A stretch of DNA of 64,000 bases. Origin: Embiotoca jacksoni (Eukaryota; Chordata; Actinopteri; Embiotocidae). Below the pieces are notes generated by a model that did no database searches, was not told where the DNA came from, and was given only the letters and a program-made list of their open reading frames with translations. Below, one piece after another: positions 63,239 through 64,000 of the stretch. Where the stretch lies: NCBI GenBank assembly GCA_022577435.1, contig JAKOON010000050.1:1284001-1348000 (forward strand). Direction: 5' to 3'. The position numbers were made by a program, and so were the translations under genes. Position 1 is the stretch's first letter; every line of letters begins with the position of its first letter.

Positions 63239-64000
63239 GAGGGCAGCATGAGCTGGCCTTCAGCAGAAACCAATCAGTATCTTTCACAGCAGGGAGGTTT
63301 GCTGGGCACAATAATGCTGGTCATATTGAACACTGTGCCAGGTCTAATCCGAGAGCTTTTAACCATCTGCTGTGTGGTTTGCCTGTAGTCCGTTAACACA
63401 GTTAGTGTGTTTACCTCAGTGCGTTGTGAGGGTGAAAAGGCTGAGACATTTGAGAATTCAGATTTTGGATAAGAAGTCGTGCTTCAGGCTAAGATTAGTC
63501 AAGCCTTCTTCCTCACACTCACTGATGATTTCACATGAATAAAGCCGATATCATATATCAGTCGTATAGGTATTAAACATCTGATCAAAGCAGTGGAACA
63601 TCCAAAGGAATAACGTAAAAAGTCATTAATTCAGTTTAGTCAAGCAGCTTTTTTCAGGTGTCGTATTTCTCTTACCCACACTGAGCTTCTCTTCTGCAGA
63701 CAGATATGTTTTGCTCTCAACCTCCAGACCAGGTTGCAGATTTATGACCCAATTTTCACTGCCTCTACTCTGTGATGTAATTGTTACTACTAGATCCTTT
63801 TATAGCCCAGGTTTATGGAGGCCTCGTACAACTCCCGACGACCATCTTGTCGTTTGGTGGACTAGTTATGAATATACCATGAGATCCACCTCTATTATTA
63901 TTTTGTATCTTTGTGCGTAGCTTTGCAATTAATGAAGTGTTGCATGACTGACAAATGGTTTACAGCACTCGTGTCAAACCTCACCAAAAAAATTGTCAGA

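Larger units (their letters stand above)
55842..64000. other. kcnip4: intron, 3' part of the window
   Basis: About 8 kb without a recognised coding exon. In particular, no block encodes the VEDELEM...RPEALE start of the common KChIP core. Simple repeats are listed separately. Some mixed-composition blocks, such as 58500-58740, could be conserved regulatory DNA but this cannot be judged here. Confidence 0.6.

Noticed and set aside
55842..64000. Search for the common KChIP core exon (VEDELEM...RPE) and other known leaders (MSGC-type, KChIP4bL-type)
   Set aside because: None was found by eye in this part or elsewhere in the window. They are probably outside it.

Overview
The window looks like non-coding-rich vertebrate DNA, most likely from a ray-finned fish of the percomorph type. 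The composition is AT-rich, with many dinucleotide microsatellites. There are degenerate interspersed repeats of types I recognise from teleosts, including a LINE tail of the 'cccctcggggattaataaag' kind. There are no bacterial-style dense ORFs, and nearly all open frames are chance. I find no tRNA, rRNA or CRISPR.

The one gene I can identify is a Kv4 potassium-channel-interacting protein gene (KChIP family), read on the + strand. I assign it to kcnip4. The window holds its alternative first exons and the introns around them. The common EF-hand exons, beginning near the VEDELEM sequence, are not here and should lie beyond position 64000.

Three first exons are supported, in this order. (1) 25179-25236 encodes a short MGAxMxxFS...KQRR leader like that of KChIP1. 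(2) 35644-35752 encodes the membrane-spanning KIS leader of KChIP4a (MNLEGLEMIAVL...). (3) 49637-49748 encodes the membrane-spanning leader of KChIP4e (EGLQTVGIVV...LLHLLGLI). All three end in a single G followed by a consensus GT donor (phase 1), so each can splice to the same downstream exon. The choice of promoter would decide whether the calcium-sensing core is attached to a lipid-type or a membrane-spanning N-terminus, and so how Kv4 channels are trafficked and inactivated. Exons 2 and 3 each lie downstream of a long C/T-rich tract.

At 55086-55211 there is a 126-base block with splice signals on both sides, open in one frame and phase 1 at both ends. It is a candidate cassette exon that could be inserted between any of the first exons and the common core. 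It is the best candidate for something undescribed, together with the KChIP1-type leader in a kcnip4-type locus.

Layout: 1-25 kb is upstream or intronic DNA with a GC-rich island at 2.44-2.61 kb and two interspersed repeats. 25.2 kb is first exon A. 25-35.6 kb is intron with microsatellites and a LINE tail. 35.6 kb is the KChIP4a exon. 36-49 kb is intron. 49.1-49.75 kb is a GC-rich promoter/leader and the KChIP4e exon. 50-64 kb is intron with a percomorph repeat at 53.8 kb and the candidate cassette exon at 55.1 kb. Family assignments rest on memory of protein sequences, not on a search.
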